This document shows positions 43,120 to 51,327 of a stretch of 64,000 nt of DNA, piece by piece; the stretch's first letter is position 1, and every line of letters begins with the position of its first letter. The translations under genes and the position numbers were made by a program. Source of the stretch: JBCCFC01 sp965213595 (lineage in GTDB: Bacteria > Chloroflexota > Anaerolineae > Caldilineales > Caldilineaceae). Location: NCBI GenBank assembly GCA_965213595.1, contig CBDBZO010000006.1:2728001-2792000 (forward strand). The letters are read 5' to 3'. Under the pieces are notes generated by a model. It was not told the DNA's origin. It worked only from the letters and a program-made list of their open reading frames with translations, and did not search any database.

Positions 43120-45027
43120 CTACGACTCTTTCTTCGCCTTCTTCGCCGCCCGCATCCGCACGTCGTGGTTCAGCTCCTTCTTGCGAATGCGCAGCGATTT
43201 GGGCGTCACCTCCAGCAGCTCGTCGTCCGCCAGATATTCAATCGCCTCGTCCAGCGAGAAGACGCGCGGCGCGCCCAGCGCGTCGACGATTGATTTGGGT
43301 ACGGCGCGGTGGCCCGTCAAGTTCTTTGTGCGGCAGACGTTGAGCACCAAATCTTCGCTGCGGATGTGCTGGCCCACCACCTGGCCGCTATAGACATCCT
43401 CGCCCGGCGCGACAAAAAAGGTGCCACGCTGCGTCAGGTGCTCCAGCGCATAGCCGCTCACGGGCGCCGTCTCCAGCGAGACGAGCGAGCCGAGCCGCTG
43501 CGAATCAATCTCGCCCAGCAGCGGTTGGTAGCTGTCGAAGAGCGTGTTGAAGATGCCCGTGCCGCGCGTGGCCGTGAGAAAGGGCTGGCGAAAGCCAAGG
43601 ATGCCGCGCGTTGGCACCAGGTATTCGCTGTAGACCGTGCCGTCGTCGCCGTAGCGAATGTTGACGAGCTGGCCGCGTCGCCGCCCCAACATCTCGCTCA
43701 CCGCGCCCAGATACTCCTCCGCCACCTCGATAAAGACGCGCTCGACCGGCTCCTCCAGCCCGTTTTCGCCCTCCTCGAAGATCACCTCCGGCTTGCTGAT
43801 GGCAAACTCGTAGCCTTCGCGCCGCATCGTCTCGATCAGAATCGCCAGGTGCAGCTCGCCGCGCCCCGAAACGAGAAAGTCCGTGGATGAATTGGTGCCC
43901 TCCACGCGCAGGGCCACGTTGCTCTCCAGCTCGCGCATCAGCCGCTCGTGAATCTGGCGGCTGGTGACGTATTTGCCCTCGCGCCCGGAGAAGGGGCTGT
44001 CGTTGATGCGAAAGGTCATGCGCACGGTAGGCGCTTCGACCTTGATCGGCGGCAGCGCCTGCGGATTCTCCGGGTCGGCCAGCGTATCGCCAATGCCCAC
44101 GTCCGAGATGCCGGAAACGGCCACAATGTTGCCCGCCTCCACCCGGTCCACTGCCTCGCGCTTGAGGTTGCGGAAGACGAAGACCTGCCCAACCGTCGCC
44201 CGCTCCACCTCGCCGTCGGCGCGCATGTGGGCAATTTGCTGCCCCGCGCGCAGCGAACCGCTGCGCAGCCGACCCACTGCAATTTTACCCACGTAAGAGC
44301 TGTACTCCAGCGTCGTCACCAACAGCTGCGTCGGCCCGTTGACGTTGACGCGGGGGGCGGGCAGATGCTCGACAATGGTGTCGAACAGGGGGCGCAGATC
44401 AGCGGCCAAATCGTCCGGCGCGTCGCCCGCCCTTCCTTCGAGCGCGACCGTGTAGATCACGGGAAAGTCCGCCTGTTCCTCATCCGCGCCGAGATCGATA
44501 AACAAGTCAAAGGTCGCGTTGACCACGTAATCGGGTCGCGCCGCGGGCCTGTCGATTTTGTTGACGACGACCACCGCCTTGTGGCCGCGGGCCAGCGCCT
44601 GGCGCAGCACAAAGCGCGTCTGCGGCATCGGCCCCTCCACGGCATCCACCAGCAGCACCACGCCGTCGACCATGTTCATAATGCGCTCGACCTCGCCGCC
44701 AAAGTCCGCGTGGCCCGGCGTGTCGACAATGTTGATCGTGGTGTCGCCGTAGACGATCCCCGTATTTTTCGCCAAAATAGTAATGCCGCGCTCGCGCTCC
44801 AGATCGTTGGAATCCAGCACGCGTTCGGCCACTTCCTGCTTGCTGTGGAAGACGTCCGTCTGCTTCAACATGCCGTCCACCAGCGTCGTCTTGCCGTGAT
44901 CAACGTGGGCAATGATGGCGACGTTGCGGATGTTGGTTTGTGCGTGGGCGCCGCTGCCGTTGGTTGCCGCGCCGTTGGTTGCCGCGCCGCTGGTCGCGAC
45001 GGGTGCTTCAAGTATGGGTGTGCTCAA
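43120..45027 (-). CDS. typA: Translational GTPase TypA/BipA
   Basis: 635 residues from a TTG at 45027 with AAAGGACC upstream. TypA is a ribosome-binding GTPase related to EF-G that is needed for growth in cold and stress. GTPase motifs are all present: AHVDHGKTT, DTPGHADFGGEVERI and VVNKIDRP, with the switch-I region RERGITILAKNT. Downstream are the EF-G-like domains II, III and V and the TypA-specific C-terminal region ending with Lys-rich sequence. The first 30 residues (Ala/Thr/Asn/Gly) are an unusual low-complexity extension before the G domain. Divergent from the cold-shock gene. Confidence 0.95.
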   Translation of the reverse strand: MSTPILEAPVATSGAATNGAATNGSGAHAQTNIRNVAIIAHVDHGKTTLVDGMLKQTDVFHSKQEVAERVLDSNDLERERGITILAKNTGIVYGDTTINIVDTPGHADFGGEVERIMNMVDGVVLLVDAVEGPMPQTRFVLRQALARGHKAVVVVNKIDRPAARPDYVVNATFDLFIDLGADEEQADFPVIYTVALEGRAGDAPDDLAADLRPLFDTIVEHLPAPRVNVNGPTQLLVTTLEYSSYVGKIAVGRLRSGSLRAGQQIAHMRADGEVERATVGQVFVFRNLKREAVDRVEAGNIVAVSGISDVGIGDTLADPENPQALPPIKVEAPTVRMTFRINDSPFSGREGKYVTSRQIHERLMRELESNVALRVEGTNSSTDFLVSGRGELHLAILIETMRREGYEFAISKPEVIFEEGENGLEEPVERVFIEVAEEYLGAVSEMLGRRRGQLVNIRYGDDGTVYSEYLVPTRGILGFRQPFLTATRGTGIFNTLFDSYQPLLGEIDSQRLGSLVSLETAPVSGYALEHLTQRGTFFVAPGEDVYSGQVVGQHIRSEDLVLNVCRTKNLTGHRAVPKSIVDALGAPRVFSLDEAIEYLADDELLEVTPKSLRIRKKELNHDVRMRAAKKAKKES

Positions 45028-45078
45028 AAGAGGTCCTTTGTTATTGCTGTGTAATTACTGCTGTGCAAGTGCCGTACA

Positions 45079-45114
45079 CAAAAAGACGCGCCCGTTGCAC
45101 AAGCGACGGACGCG
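45079..45114 (-). terminator. Terminator-like hairpin in the typA leader
   Basis: On the minus strand CGCGTCCGT (45106-45114) pairs with ACGGGCGCG (45087-45095) across a 10-base loop and is followed by TCTTTTTGTG. It lies between the candidate typA promoter and the start codon, so it could act as an attenuator. Confidence 0.6.
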
Positions 45115-45132
45115 CGTTGAGTTCTATCCTTA

Positions 45133-45138
45133 ATTATA
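45133..45138 (-). promoter_or_regulatory. Candidate typA -10 element
   Basis: TATAAT on the minus strand at 45138-45133 would give a leader of about 100 bases. The -35 region is weak. Confidence 0.5.
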
Positions 45139-45219
45139 CACGCTTTCTGCCCTAAAAGCGAAAACTCAGTAGCGTGGCGAGCCATTGTGAAGTGAGATTT
45201 TTTGCCGCGCTTGCACGAC

Positions 45220-45248
45220 TTGACAAGACTCTCTGTGTGTGCTATACT
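45220..45248 (+). promoter_or_regulatory. Consensus promoter of the cold-shock gene
   Basis: TTGACA (45220-45225), a 17-base spacer and TATACT (45243-45248), the strongest promoter match in the window. The predicted 5' untranslated leader is about 170 bases. Confidence 0.8.
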
Positions 45249-45288
45249 AGCTCCTGCAAGAAAGTTGAACGTTCTCAGAGTACGCACT

Positions 45289-45328
45289 ACCGTCACCGAG
45301 AAGTTGGATTCTCGCGTGGCGGTTTTTT
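45289..45328 (+). terminator. Terminator-like hairpin in the cold-shock leader
   Basis: ACCGTCACCGAGAA pairs with TTCTCGCGTGGCGGT across a short loop and is followed directly by TTTTTTG. It sits about 35 bases after the expected transcription start and about 95 bases before the start codon, the position of a transcription attenuator or cold-sensitive leader structure. Confidence 0.65.
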
Positions 45329-45423
45329 GTTGTAACCGCTCGGTTAACGCTCACTCCTTGCATCAACTATTTTCATTGCGCGATACTGAGAAATAGTAGA
45401 GTGCAAAACAGTGAGGTCAAATT

Positions 45424-45633
45424 ATGAGCGAACGTATTCAGGGAACCGTCAAGTGGTTCAACGATCAAAAGGGCTTCGGCTTTATCGAGCGCGCGGAGGG
45501 CAAGGACGTTTTCGTCCACTACTCCGCCATCCAGAGCACGGGCTACAGCAGCCTCAACGAGGGTGACCGCGTTGAGTTCGCCGTGGAGGATGGCCCCAAG
45601 GGCCCGTCCGCTACGGAAGTGCAAAAGCTGTAA
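45424..45633 (+). CDS. Cold-shock domain protein
   Basis: 69 residues, one OB-fold cold-shock domain. RNP1 (KGFGFIER) and RNP2 (VFVHYSAI) are intact, with the usual N-terminal GTVKWFNDQ. Members bind single-stranded RNA/DNA and act as RNA chaperones. The start follows GTGAGGTC at suitable spacing. Transcribed from a consensus promoter through a long structured leader and ended by the hairpin at 45662-45706, so monocistronic. Confidence 0.95.
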   Translation: MSERIQGTVKWFNDQKGFGFIERAEGKDVFVHYSAIQSTGYSSLNEGDRVEFAVEDGPKGPSATEVQKL

Positions 45634-45661
45634 GCACGGCTGGGCAATAAGCCACTAGCTA

Positions 45662-45706
45662 AGTAAAAAGAGGGAGCCAGCACGCGCTGGCTCCCTCTTT
45701 TTACTT
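45662..45706 (+). terminator. Terminator of the cold-shock gene
   Basis: AGTAAAAAGAGGGAGCCAGC pairs perfectly with its complement across a 4-base loop and ends in CTTTTTACTTG. Confidence 0.9.
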
Positions 45707-45719
45707 GTGAGAAGCTCGC

Positions 45720-45784
45720 TTGACAGAGTGTTCGATTGGTTTGTGAATTAAAGCACAGACTCCGCGCCGGATAGCGTCTATACT
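45720..45784 (+). promoter_or_regulatory. Candidate promoter region of the heme cluster
   Basis: TTGACA at 45720-45725 is followed after 18 bases by TGAATT; separately, TATACT at 45779-45784 has only a weak -35 (CAGACT). The TATACT box would start transcription about 10 bases before an ATG at 45802. Confidence 0.35.
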
Positions 45785-45822
45785 GGACGTTTGCAACGTT
45801 TATGGAACAATCAGGATTTATT

Positions 45823-46536
45823 ATGGCAGATCAAGCGACACTTTCCCTGGCAGAAACTGGCCGCGGACCCGACGGCCAGCCCATCACGCTCGACCGGCGC
45901 CTCTTCATGCAGTTTCTCGCCTTTGGCGACTGCGGCGATGCGTCGCCGCTGAGCGAGACGCTGAACCATGCCGGGATCGACGCCGCACTCTACGCCGATG
46001 CCAACGATCCGCGCGGCGTCGGCCTGCTGTTGATGAACGAAGACGCCGACTTTTTTGTGTCGGAGGGCCGCGCGCTGCTCAACCGCGTGCCCTTTGGCGA
46101 ACTGACGCCCAAGCCGGAGTACACCATGCTGGGCCGCACCTACGCCATCGGCTACGAATCCGATTTGGTGGAGACGCTGATCGAGCGCCCCCGCCGCCGC
46201 GCGCTGGACCCGGCGTGGCCGTGGGCCGTCTGGTATCCGCTGCGGCGCAACAAACTCTTCGTCACGCTGCCGGAGGCGGAGCAGAAGCGCATGTTGGGCG
46301 AACACGGCAACATCGGCAAGGCCTTTGGCAAGGCCGACCTCGCCATCGACATCCGGCTGGCCTGCCACGGGCTGGACAAGCACGACAACGATTTCGTTGT
46401 GGGGCTGCTCGGCCACGAGCTGCACCCGCTGTCGGCGGTGGTGCAGGCGATGCGCAAGACGAAGCAGACAAGCGAGTATTTGGAGAGCCTGGGACCGTTT
46501 TTTATTGGCAAGGCGATCTGGCAGGCGAAGATTTAA
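45823..46536 (+). CDS. hemQ: Chlorite-dismutase-family heme synthase HemQ (coproheme decarboxylase)
   Basis: 237 residues from the ATG at 45823, which has AGGA six bases upstream; an in-frame ATG at 45802 would add seven residues. HemQ/ChdC uses hydrogen peroxide to decarboxylate coproheme to heme b, the last step of the coproporphyrin-dependent pathway. Family marks seen: the WYPLRR stretch holding the catalytic Tyr (residue 138), the EHGNIGK motif holding the proximal heme His (161), HGLDKHDNDFVVGLLGHEL, and the C-terminal GPFFIGK. First gene of the heme cluster, 34 bases before hemH. True chlorite dismutase activity is unlikely in this context. Confidence 0.9.
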   Translation: MADQATLSLAETGRGPDGQPITLDRRLFMQFLAFGDCGDASPLSETLNHAGIDAALYADANDPRGVGLLLMNEDADFFVSEGRALLNRVPFGELTPKPEYTMLGRTYAIGYESDLVETLIERPRRRALDPAWPWAVWYPLRRNKLFVTLPEAEQKRMLGEHGNIGKAFGKADLAIDIRLACHGLDKHDNDFVVGLLGHELHPLSAVVQAMRKTKQTSEYLESLGPFFIGKAIWQAKI

Positions 46537-46570
46537 TAGTCAATAGTCAACGGTTAACTTTTAATTGTTA

Positions 46571-47713
46571 ATGATGAGTACCAGCAACGGTTCCGACGAT
46601 CTTAATCAACCCTACGACGCCATCCTCGTTGTCTCCTTTGGCGGGCCGGAGGGGATGGATGAGGTGATGCCCTTCCTCGAGAACGTGCTGCGCGGGCGCA
46701 ACGTGCCGCGCGAGCGCATGATCGAGGTGTCGCACCACTACGAGCTATTTGACGGCGTCAGCCCGATCAACGCGCAAAATCGCGCGCTGATCGAGGCGCT
46801 GGAAGCCGAACTGGCAGCGCATGGGCCCAAGCTGCCCATTTACTTCGGCAACCGCAACTGGCAGCCGCTGCTGCCGGATGCGCTGCGCCAAATGCGCGAC
46901 GATGGCATACAGCGCGCGCTGGCCTTTTTTACGTCGATGTACAGCTGCTATTCGGGCTGTCGGCAGTACCGTGAGAATTTGTACGACGCCCAGCAGCTTG
47001 TCGCCCAAGATGGTAAGGGGGATGCGCCAGAAATTGATAAAATTCGGATGGCGTACAACCACCCGCTCTTCGTCGAAGCCAACGCTGACTGCGTGCGCGC
47101 TGCTTTTGAGCAGATTCCCGCCGAACGCCGCGCGGCGGCCAAGCTCGTCTTCACCGCACACAGCATTCCCATGGCGCAGGCCAACAACTCACGCTACGTC
47201 GACCAGCTGACCGAGTCAAGCCGCCTGGTGGCCGAGGCGCTCGGCCACGACGACTGGGCGCTCGTCTACCAGAGCCGCAGCGGGCCGCCGCACGTGCCCT
47301 GGCTGGAGCCGGACGTGGGCGATTACGTGGCACAGCTTCAAACGGAAGGCTACCGCGACCTCGTTGTCTCGCCCATTGGCTTTATTTCGGATCACATGGA
47401 AGTCATCTACGATTTGGACACCGAAGCGCAAGACATGGCGGGCGAAGTTGGGGTAAACTTGGTGCGCGCGGTCTCCGTCGGCACGCACCCGGCCTTTGTG
47501 CGCATGATCCGCGAGCTAGTCACCGAACGCATTCAGACCGAACGCGCCGGTGATTTGTATCCCGTACGCGAGGCCGTTGGTCGCTATGGCCCAAATCACG
47601 ACGTGTGCCCGGCCAACTGCTGCCTGCCTGGTCGCCCCGGCGAGCCCCGACCGTCGACGGCACAGAGCGAGCGGCAGCTCGTGGGCTTTCCTGAAGTGGC
47701 AGGGGTTTGTTGA
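46571..47713 (+). CDS. hemH: Ferrochelatase (coproporphyrin ferrochelatase type, likely Fe-S)
   Basis: 380 residues from the ATG at 46571 (46574 also possible; no clear ribosome binding site). Inserts ferrous iron into coproporphyrin III, or protoporphyrin IX in the classical route. The family core is present: VVSFGGPEGMDEV, the metal-site His in FTAHSIPM, and PIGFISDHMEVIYDLD. Four cysteines stand where Actinobacteria-type ferrochelatases bind a [2Fe-2S] cluster: one in YSGCRQYREN and three in the C-terminal VCPANCC. The association with hemQ and hemY favours coproporphyrin as substrate (inference). Confidence 0.92.
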   Translation: MMSTSNGSDDLNQPYDAILVVSFGGPEGMDEVMPFLENVLRGRNVPRERMIEVSHHYELFDGVSPINAQNRALIEALEAELAAHGPKLPIYFGNRNWQPLLPDALRQMRDDGIQRALAFFTSMYSCYSGCRQYRENLYDAQQLVAQDGKGDAPEIDKIRMAYNHPLFVEANADCVRAAFEQIPAERRAAAKLVFTAHSIPMAQANNSRYVDQLTESSRLVAEALGHDDWALVYQSRSGPPHVPWLEPDVGDYVAQLQTEGYRDLVVSPIGFISDHMEVIYDLDTEAQDMAGEVGVNLVRAVSVGTHPAFVRMIRELVTERIQTERAGDLYPVREAVGRYGPNHDVCPANCCLPGRPGEPRPSTAQSERQLVGFPEVAGVC

Positions 47714-47851
47714 TTCTCCAGCAGTGAAGCCACCGATTTGAATTTGAGCTCGCCAAAATGAGTTTAACAAAGGCAGACAGCCAAGCTAGATAATTACAAC
47801 GAGCAACGTTACCCACCCAATCTTTATTCATCAATCTTTCTTTTTTCTCCT

Positions 47852-49240
47852 ATGCTTCTCCTCGTCGGCATGAACCACACCACCGCGCCGGTGGAACTGC
47901 GCGAGCAGTTTTCACTCGTCGGCTGCGGCGTCCACATGTTGCTGGACGAACTGCAAATTACGATGGACGACGAGGCGGGCACGTCGTGGCTGCACGAAAT
48001 TGTGAGCCTCTCGACGTGCAACCGGCTGGAGATTTACGCCGCCGTCGATTCGGCCACGTCACCACACGCCGGCCACGCGCTGATCGAGCAGACGCTGGCG
48101 CGTCTGCAGAATGTGCCGCTGGCCGAGCTGCAGCCCCATCTCTACCGCCGCACGGATCGCGACGCCGTGCAGCATCTGATGACGGTCGCCGCCGGGCTGG
48201 ATTCGATGATTTTGGGCGAGCCGCAAATTCTGGGGCAGGTCAACCGCGCTTTTTACGAAGCGCGCAATGCGGGCGCGACGGGGCCGCTGCTGTCGCAGCT
48301 CTTTGCCGCCGCCACCCATGCGGGCAAGCGCGTGCGTACCGAAACCGAAATCAGCCGCCACACCACTTCGGTGAGCCACGCCGCGGCCCAGCTGGCCCGC
48401 CAGCAGGTGGGCGACCTCGCCACCTCGCGGGCGCTGGTGGTGGGTGCTGGCGAAATGGCCAAGCTGGCGGTGCAGGCGCTCCAGCGCGAGGGCGCAACGG
48501 ACGTTCGCCTCATCAACCGCACCTACGCCGCCGCCGAACGGCTGGCCGCTGAGTTTAACGAGACAAGCGAAACCATCTTTGCCCGCGCCGTGGGCTGGCA
48601 GACGCTGGGCCAGGCGCTGATCGAGGCCGACGTGGTGCTGGCGGCGACGGGCGCGCCGCACACCGTGATTCACGCACACGAGATTGCGCCGGTGCTGGCG
48701 AATCGCGCCGCGCAGCAGCGAGCGCCGCTGCACCTGATCGACATCGCCGTGCCGCGCGATATTGAGGCCGCCGTCGACGATCTAGCGGGCGTGGTGCGCT
48801 ACGACATCGACGACTTACAGGCCGCCGTCGACGCCAACCTGGCACAGCGGCAGAGTGCCGTGCCCGCTGCGCGCGTCATCGTCGACGAAGAAACGGATGC
48901 CTTTTTGCGCTGGCTGCAGAGCCGCGAAGTCGTGCCCACGATTGTGGATTTGCGGCAGGCGGTGCAGGAGATCGTGGGCGGCGAAGTTGACCACGCGTTG
49001 CACAAGCTGGAGGGATTGACGCCGCGCCAGCAGCAGGTCATCGAGCGCATGGCGCACCGCATCACAAACAAGCTGCTGCACGCGCCCACGGTGCGCCTCA
49101 AGCAGCACACATCGCACGCCGATGCGCCGCTCTACACCCACGCCCTGCGCGATCTATTCGCGCTGGACGGCGCACCCGCAAGCGGTGTCGCAACGAATGG
49201 CGCTTCGGCGAACGGCCTCATCGCGAACGGCCTCGAATAG
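47852..49240 (+). CDS. hemA: Glutamyl-tRNA reductase
   Basis: 462 residues. Reduces glutamyl-tRNA(Glu) to glutamate-1-semialdehyde, the first committed step of the C5 route, using NADPH. The catalytic Cys56 lies in LSTCNRLEIYA. The NADPH domain has VVGAGEMAKLAVQAL, and the C-terminal dimerisation helices follow, with a short low-complexity Ala/Asn/Gly tail. The N-terminal GMNHTTAPVELRE is typical. Starts 138 bases after hemH; works with hemL at the other end of this cluster. Confidence 0.95.
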   Translation: MLLLVGMNHTTAPVELREQFSLVGCGVHMLLDELQITMDDEAGTSWLHEIVSLSTCNRLEIYAAVDSATSPHAGHALIEQTLARLQNVPLAELQPHLYRRTDRDAVQHLMTVAAGLDSMILGEPQILGQVNRAFYEARNAGATGPLLSQLFAAATHAGKRVRTETEISRHTTSVSHAAAQLARQQVGDLATSRALVVGAGEMAKLAVQALQREGATDVRLINRTYAAAERLAAEFNETSETIFARAVGWQTLGQALIEADVVLAATGAPHTVIHAHEIAPVLANRAAQQRAPLHLIDIAVPRDIEAAVDDLAGVVRYDIDDLQAAVDANLAQRQSAVPAARVIVDEETDAFLRWLQSREVVPTIVDLRQAVQEIVGGEVDHALHKLEGLTPRQQQVIERMAHRITNKLLHAPTVRLKQHTSHADAPLYTHALRDLFALDGAPASGVATNGASANGLIANGLE

Positions 49241-49433
49241 CCTGCAACGTGGAGTTTAGATGGTCGATTGGGCTAGCAATTTTTGCGCTGTTAAAGCAGG
49301 TCAATTACTATGCACAACAGTTGGTGCACGACACTTTTGCACAACGCTGCCAATAATTGGGCTTACCTACTTCATCATCGCAGATCGCGCCGCGCCCCAA
49401 TCTTTTCGGCTTTAGAGTGAGCGAGCGGCTTTT

Positions 49434-50363
49434 ATGATCGAAACAAAAATTTGGCAGTTGGGCACGCGTGGTTCAGAGCTGGCGCGCTGGCAGACGGATC
49501 ACATCATCGACCTGCTGCACGAGGTACAGCCGGACCTAACAATTTTCACCAAAGTATTTCGCACGCAGGGTGATAAAATCCTGGACAAGCCGCTGCCGCT
49601 AATCGGCGGCAAGGGGCTTTTTACGCTGGAGCTGGAGCGCGCGCTCTACGATCACCAGATCGACGCCGCCGTGCACAGCCTCAAGGATTTGCCCACCGAA
49701 TCGCCGGCGGGCCTCACCGTGGGCGCAATTCCAGCGCGCGCCCACCCCGGCGATGTGCTGATCAGCCGCGCGGGCCATTCACTAAGCTCACTTCCCCGTG
49801 GGTCGGTGGTTGGCACGAGCAGCCGCCGACGGGGGGCGCAGCTGTTGCGCTGCCGCCCCGATCTGCAAGTTCGCGACATCCGCGGCAATATTGATACGCG
49901 TCTCGGCAAAGGCCTTGATCCCCGCGGTGCGTACGACGCGATTATTCTGGCGAACGCCGGGCTGGAACGCCTTGGTTTGCTGCGTGAAGAATGGCAGACG
50001 CTTCCCTTCGAAATCATGCTGCCCGCGCCGGGGCAGGGGGCGCTCGGCGTGCAGTGCCGGGACGACGAGGCCTCGCGCGCCGTGCTCGCCCCGCTTGACA
50101 ACGCCATCACGCGCGCGGCGGTGACGGCGGAGCGCGCCTTTCTGGCCGGGCTGGGCGGCGGCTGCTCGACGCCGATCGCCGCGCTGGCTCAGGTCGAGGG
50201 CGAGGCGCTGCACCTGCGCGGTCGCGTGCTGACGCCGGATGGAGCGCAACAGATTGAGGTGGAAGAACGAGGTAAAGTTGAAGACGCAGCGGCAATGGGG
50301 CGGGAAGCGGCGAGTCGCGCGCTGGCGGAAGGGGCGCGTGAGTATTTGATGCGTGATGCGTGA
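49434..50363 (+). CDS. hemC: Hydroxymethylbilane synthase (porphobilinogen deaminase)
   Basis: 309 residues. Joins four porphobilinogens into hydroxymethylbilane. The dipyrromethane cofactor Cys is residue 244 in LGGGCSTPIAA; the active-site Asp lies in HSLKDLPTE, with the conserved GTRGSELARWQT and SSRRRGAQL. The last codons (LMRDA) and the stop codon lie inside a 7-bp tandem repeat, so the C-terminus may vary. No strong ribosome binding site is seen. Confidence 0.95.
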   Translation: MIETKIWQLGTRGSELARWQTDHIIDLLHEVQPDLTIFTKVFRTQGDKILDKPLPLIGGKGLFTLELERALYDHQIDAAVHSLKDLPTESPAGLTVGAIPARAHPGDVLISRAGHSLSSLPRGSVVGTSSRRRGAQLLRCRPDLQVRDIRGNIDTRLGKGLDPRGAYDAIILANAGLERLGLLREEWQTLPFEIMLPAPGQGALGVQCRDDEASRAVLAPLDNAITRAAVTAERAFLAGLGGGCSTPIAALAQVEGEALHLRGRVLTPDGAQQIEVEERGKVEDAAAMGREAASRALAEGAREYLMRDA

Positions 50364-50375
50364 TGCGTGATGCGT
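50348..50375 (+). repeat. Four tandem GATGCGT units at the hemC 3' end
   Basis: Four perfect 7-bp units overlap the end of hemC and its TGA. Seven is not a multiple of three, so a change of copy number would alter the last residues. Confidence 0.85.
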
Positions 50376-50437
50376 GAACTGTTATTTAATCATCTTGCAT
50401 CTGAAAATTCCCTCGAAGCATAGGTTCCGTATTTTCC

Positions 50438-51220
50438 ATGAGCAATGCCCAACCTCTCCGTAACGTCACCGTTGCCATTACGCGCGCCGCTCATCAAGCC
50501 GACGCCCAGCGCGAGTCGCTGGAGGCAGCGGGCGCAACAGTTTACAGCTACCCGGCGATTCGCATCGTCGCCCCACGAGAAATTGAGCCGCTGGACGCTG
50601 CCCTGCGCCAAGCCAGCAGCGGCGCGTTCGACTGGCTCGTGCTCACCAGCGCCAACGCCGTCTACGCCCTGGCCGAGCGGCTGCGCGACCTGTCGCTGGA
50701 CGCGCCATTTGAGGGGGTGAAGGTCGCCGCCATTGGGCCAAGCACGGCGGAGGCGGCGCAAGAGCTGTTGGGGCTGGCGGCGGATTTAGTGCCGGAGGAG
50801 ACCGTCGCCGAGGGGCTAGCGCAGACGCTGGACGTGGACCAGGGAACCCGTGTCTTTCTACCGCAGTCGGCCATTGCGCGCCCGGTGCTAACCGATTCCC
50901 TACGTAGTGCGGGCGCTGAAGTTACGGCGGTCGACGCCTACCGCACGGCGATTGGCCAGGGCGGTGATGACGTGCCGCTGCTGCTGTGGCAGGGGCAGAT
51001 CGACGCCATCACCTTTACCAGCGCGTCGACGGTGCGGCTCTTTAAGCAGCGCATCGAGGCGGAGACGGGCAATCTGGCCATGCTGCAGGATGTCGTCGTT
51101 GCCTGCATTGGCCCCATCACGGCGGAGGAAGCGCGGCAGTTTGGGCTGCGCGTGCGCGTTGTGCCGGAGGACTACACGGTCGAGGGGTTGACGGCAGCGC
51201 TGGGGGCGTATTTTGGGTAG
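50438..51220 (+). CDS. hemD: Uroporphyrinogen-III synthase
   Basis: 260 residues, two-lobed family with low sequence conservation. It cyclises hydroxymethylbilane with inversion of ring D. Recognisable stretches are AITRAAHQADAQRESLEAAG at the N-terminus, the FDWLVLTSANAVYAL strand, VAAIGPSTAEAAQELLG, and ITFTSASTVRLF with IGPITAEEARQFGL near the C-terminus. Its position directly after hemC supports the call. The stop codon overlaps the first bases of an inverted-repeat element. Confidence 0.9.
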   Translation: MSNAQPLRNVTVAITRAAHQADAQRESLEAAGATVYSYPAIRIVAPREIEPLDAALRQASSGAFDWLVLTSANAVYALAERLRDLSLDAPFEGVKVAAIGPSTAEAAQELLGLAADLVPEETVAEGLAQTLDVDQGTRVFLPQSAIARPVLTDSLRSAGAEVTAVDAYRTAIGQGGDDVPLLLWQGQIDAITFTSASTVRLFKQRIEAETGNLAMLQDVVVACIGPITAEEARQFGLRVRVVPEDYTVEGLTAALGAYFG

Positions 51221-51314
51221 CTGTCAGCGGATTCGAGAGCGGATTGAACGGAGGGTTTTCAATGTTGTCTCTGCCTTAATCCGTTCAATCCGTTCCTAGA
51301 ATCCGTTGACAGCT
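51219..51314. repeat. Composite inverted-repeat element after hemD
   Basis: AGCTGTCAGCGGATTC and CGGATTGAACGGA on the left are mirrored by TCCGTTCAATCCG and GAATCCGTTGACAGCT on the right, about 96 bp in all. The transcript can form a long imperfect hairpin. No T-run, so it looks like a palindromic intergenic element rather than a terminator. Confidence 0.75.
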
Positions 51315-51327
51315 TCAGGGAATCACC

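Noticed and set aside
43948..45054. 368-codon frame antisense to typA
   Set aside because: typA is complete on the minus strand with all GTPase motifs; this frame shows no domain.
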